A DNA stretch of 5,188 bases from Acholeplasmatales bacterium. Lineage in GTDB: Bacteria > Bacillota_I > Bacilli_A > Izemoplasmatales > Hujiaoplasmataceae. Below are positions 4,711 to 5,188 of this stretch, piece by piece. The notes beneath the pieces were generated by a model, which had not been told where the DNA came from, did no database searches, and saw only the letters and a list, made by a program, of their open reading frames with translations. Numbering within the stretch: the first letter of the stretch is position 1; every line of letters begins with the position of its first letter. Made by a program: the position numbers and the translations under genes. The stretch lies in assembly GCA_003477305.1 (NCBI GenBank), contig DMTN01000051.1:12557-17744 (forward strand), written 5' to 3'.

Positions 4711-5188
4711 ATGATGAGAAAAGGCGTTTTGCTTCTGTTGATCGCGCTTGTGGCAGGTACGACGGTCGCATGCGATGCCCTATCCACCGAGATTCCGAAA
4801 ACTACCGCGACGACTTCGTCGACCACGGGTATACCGACGTCATCGACCACGGGTACACCGACGTCGTCGACCACTGGCACGCCGACGACGGCGACCGAGG
4901 CCATCACGACGACCGAACCGATCACCACGACCGGCGTACCCATCGACATCCGCGCCATCATCAGCGCGAGCATCGGCGAACTGGACGAAATCGTTTCCGA
5001 CCTGAGCGGCGGAGCATCGGCCGAGATCCTCTCCCGGTTTCCGAAACGCACCTCGGGCGACGATCCCGCCATCATCACCCCGGCGGAATACCATGAAATC
5101 TACGATACCCAACGGGACAATTCGACCGACGTCATCCTGACCGAAGAATACCTCGCGTATGCCGATCTGGTCCGCGCCATCGACGCCG
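4711..5188 (+). CDS. Probable secreted lipoprotein with Thr-rich repeat stalk, 3' partial
   Basis: The frame is open from ATG 4711 to the window end (159 residues seen). Residues 1-20 form a classic signal peptide: basic MMRK, then hydrophobic GVLLLLIALVAG, then TTVA before Cys21. Cys21 fits a lipobox loosely: Ala at -1 and Val at -2 are normal, but Thr at -3 replaces the usual Leu. Lipid anchoring is therefore likely but not certain, and ordinary signal peptidase I cleavage is the alternative. Residues about 25-77 are a Thr/Ser/Pro-rich stalk with three tandem TSSTTG[IT]P octapeptides and then TTT-containing variants. From about residue 78 (PIDIRAIISAS) the sequence becomes an ordinary, largely acidic globular domain, predicted helical in parts (GELDEIVSDL, TPAEYHEIYD, TEEYLAYADLVRAID). 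I do not recognise it and assign no function. It would sit on the outer face of the cytoplasmic membrane, with the stalk holding the domain away from the surface. It has its own strong promoter. Confidence 0.85.
   Translation, partial: MMRKGVLLLLIALVAGTTVACDALSTEIPKTTATTSSTTGIPTSSTTGTPTSSTTGTPTTATEAITTTEPITTTGVPIDIRAIISASIGELDEIVSDLSGGASAEILSRFPKRTSGDDPAIITPAEYHEIYDTQRDNSTDVILTEEYLAYADLVRAIDA
4813..4884 (+). repeat. Three tandem 24-bp repeats in the lipoprotein stalk
   Basis: Three head-to-tail 24-bp units (4813-4836, 4837-4860, 4861-4884) encode TSSTTGIP, TSSTTGTP and TSSTTGTP. The units differ at only a few mostly third-codon positions. Degenerate Thr-rich sequence follows, so the array may once have been longer. 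The unit length keeps the frame, so gain or loss of a unit would change only the stalk length. Confidence 0.9.

Noticed and set aside
4509..5078. 189-residue minus-strand frame with hydrophobic VPVVDDVG repeats
   Set aside because: The repeats are the antisense image of the Thr-rich stalk. The frame crosses the ruvA terminator and the lipoprotein promoter and lacks its own ribosome site.
4626..5096. 156-residue His/Asp/Arg-rich + frame
   Set aside because: It begins upstream of the -10 box of the lipoprotein promoter, so it would not be transcribed from it. Its His-rich run is only the 24-bp repeat read in another frame. The frame at 4711 has the Shine-Dalgarno site and a signal peptide.

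Overview
The window holds four genes, all on the + strand, in what looks like four separate transcription units. It is GC-rich: the coding sequence is dominated by GTC, GAC, ACC, CTC and CGC codons. It is bacterial: there are sigma-70-type promoters, Shine-Dalgarno sites and GC-hairpin/T-tract terminators. The Shine-Dalgarno sites, the RuvA sequence and the probable lipoprotein suggest a Gram-positive-type lineage (Bacillota, possibly a relative of the Acholeplasma/Izemoplasma group). That placement is a weak inference. TGA acts as a stop (it ends ruvA four bases before a terminator hairpin) and all tryptophans are TGG, so the Mycoplasma UGA=Trp code does not apply.

Bases 1-3602 are the C-terminal 1199 residues of a very large secreted or surface protein whose start lies upstream. 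It is a string of beta-sandwich modules. Three related CBM4/9-like carbohydrate-binding modules and two other CBM-like jelly-roll modules alternate with Ig-like (DUF5011/HYR-type) spacers. No catalytic domain and no C-terminal anchor is visible. A textbook terminator with a perfect 10-bp stem follows at 3620-3653.

Bases 3654-4025 hold a promoter, a small unrecognised membrane protein of 80 residues (3733-3975), and a short gap carrying an extended -10 promoter. ruvA (4026-4580) encodes the Holliday-junction-binding subunit of the RuvAB branch-migration motor. It is complete, and is closed by its own terminator (4585-4617) with no ruvB directly behind it.

Bases 4618-5188 carry a near-consensus promoter (TTGCAA, 17 bp, TATAAT), a strong Shine-Dalgarno site and the first 159 residues of a probable lipoprotein. 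This protein has a signal peptide, a Thr/Ser/Pro-rich stalk containing three tandem octapeptide repeats, and the start of a globular domain that I do not recognise. It runs off the window end.

The large modular protein and the lipoprotein are both envelope or extracellular proteins. Nothing links them functionally to ruvA, which appears to be a housekeeping gene sitting between them. I found no RNA genes, mobile elements, CRISPR arrays or attachment sites, and no convincing evidence of a previously undescribed system.
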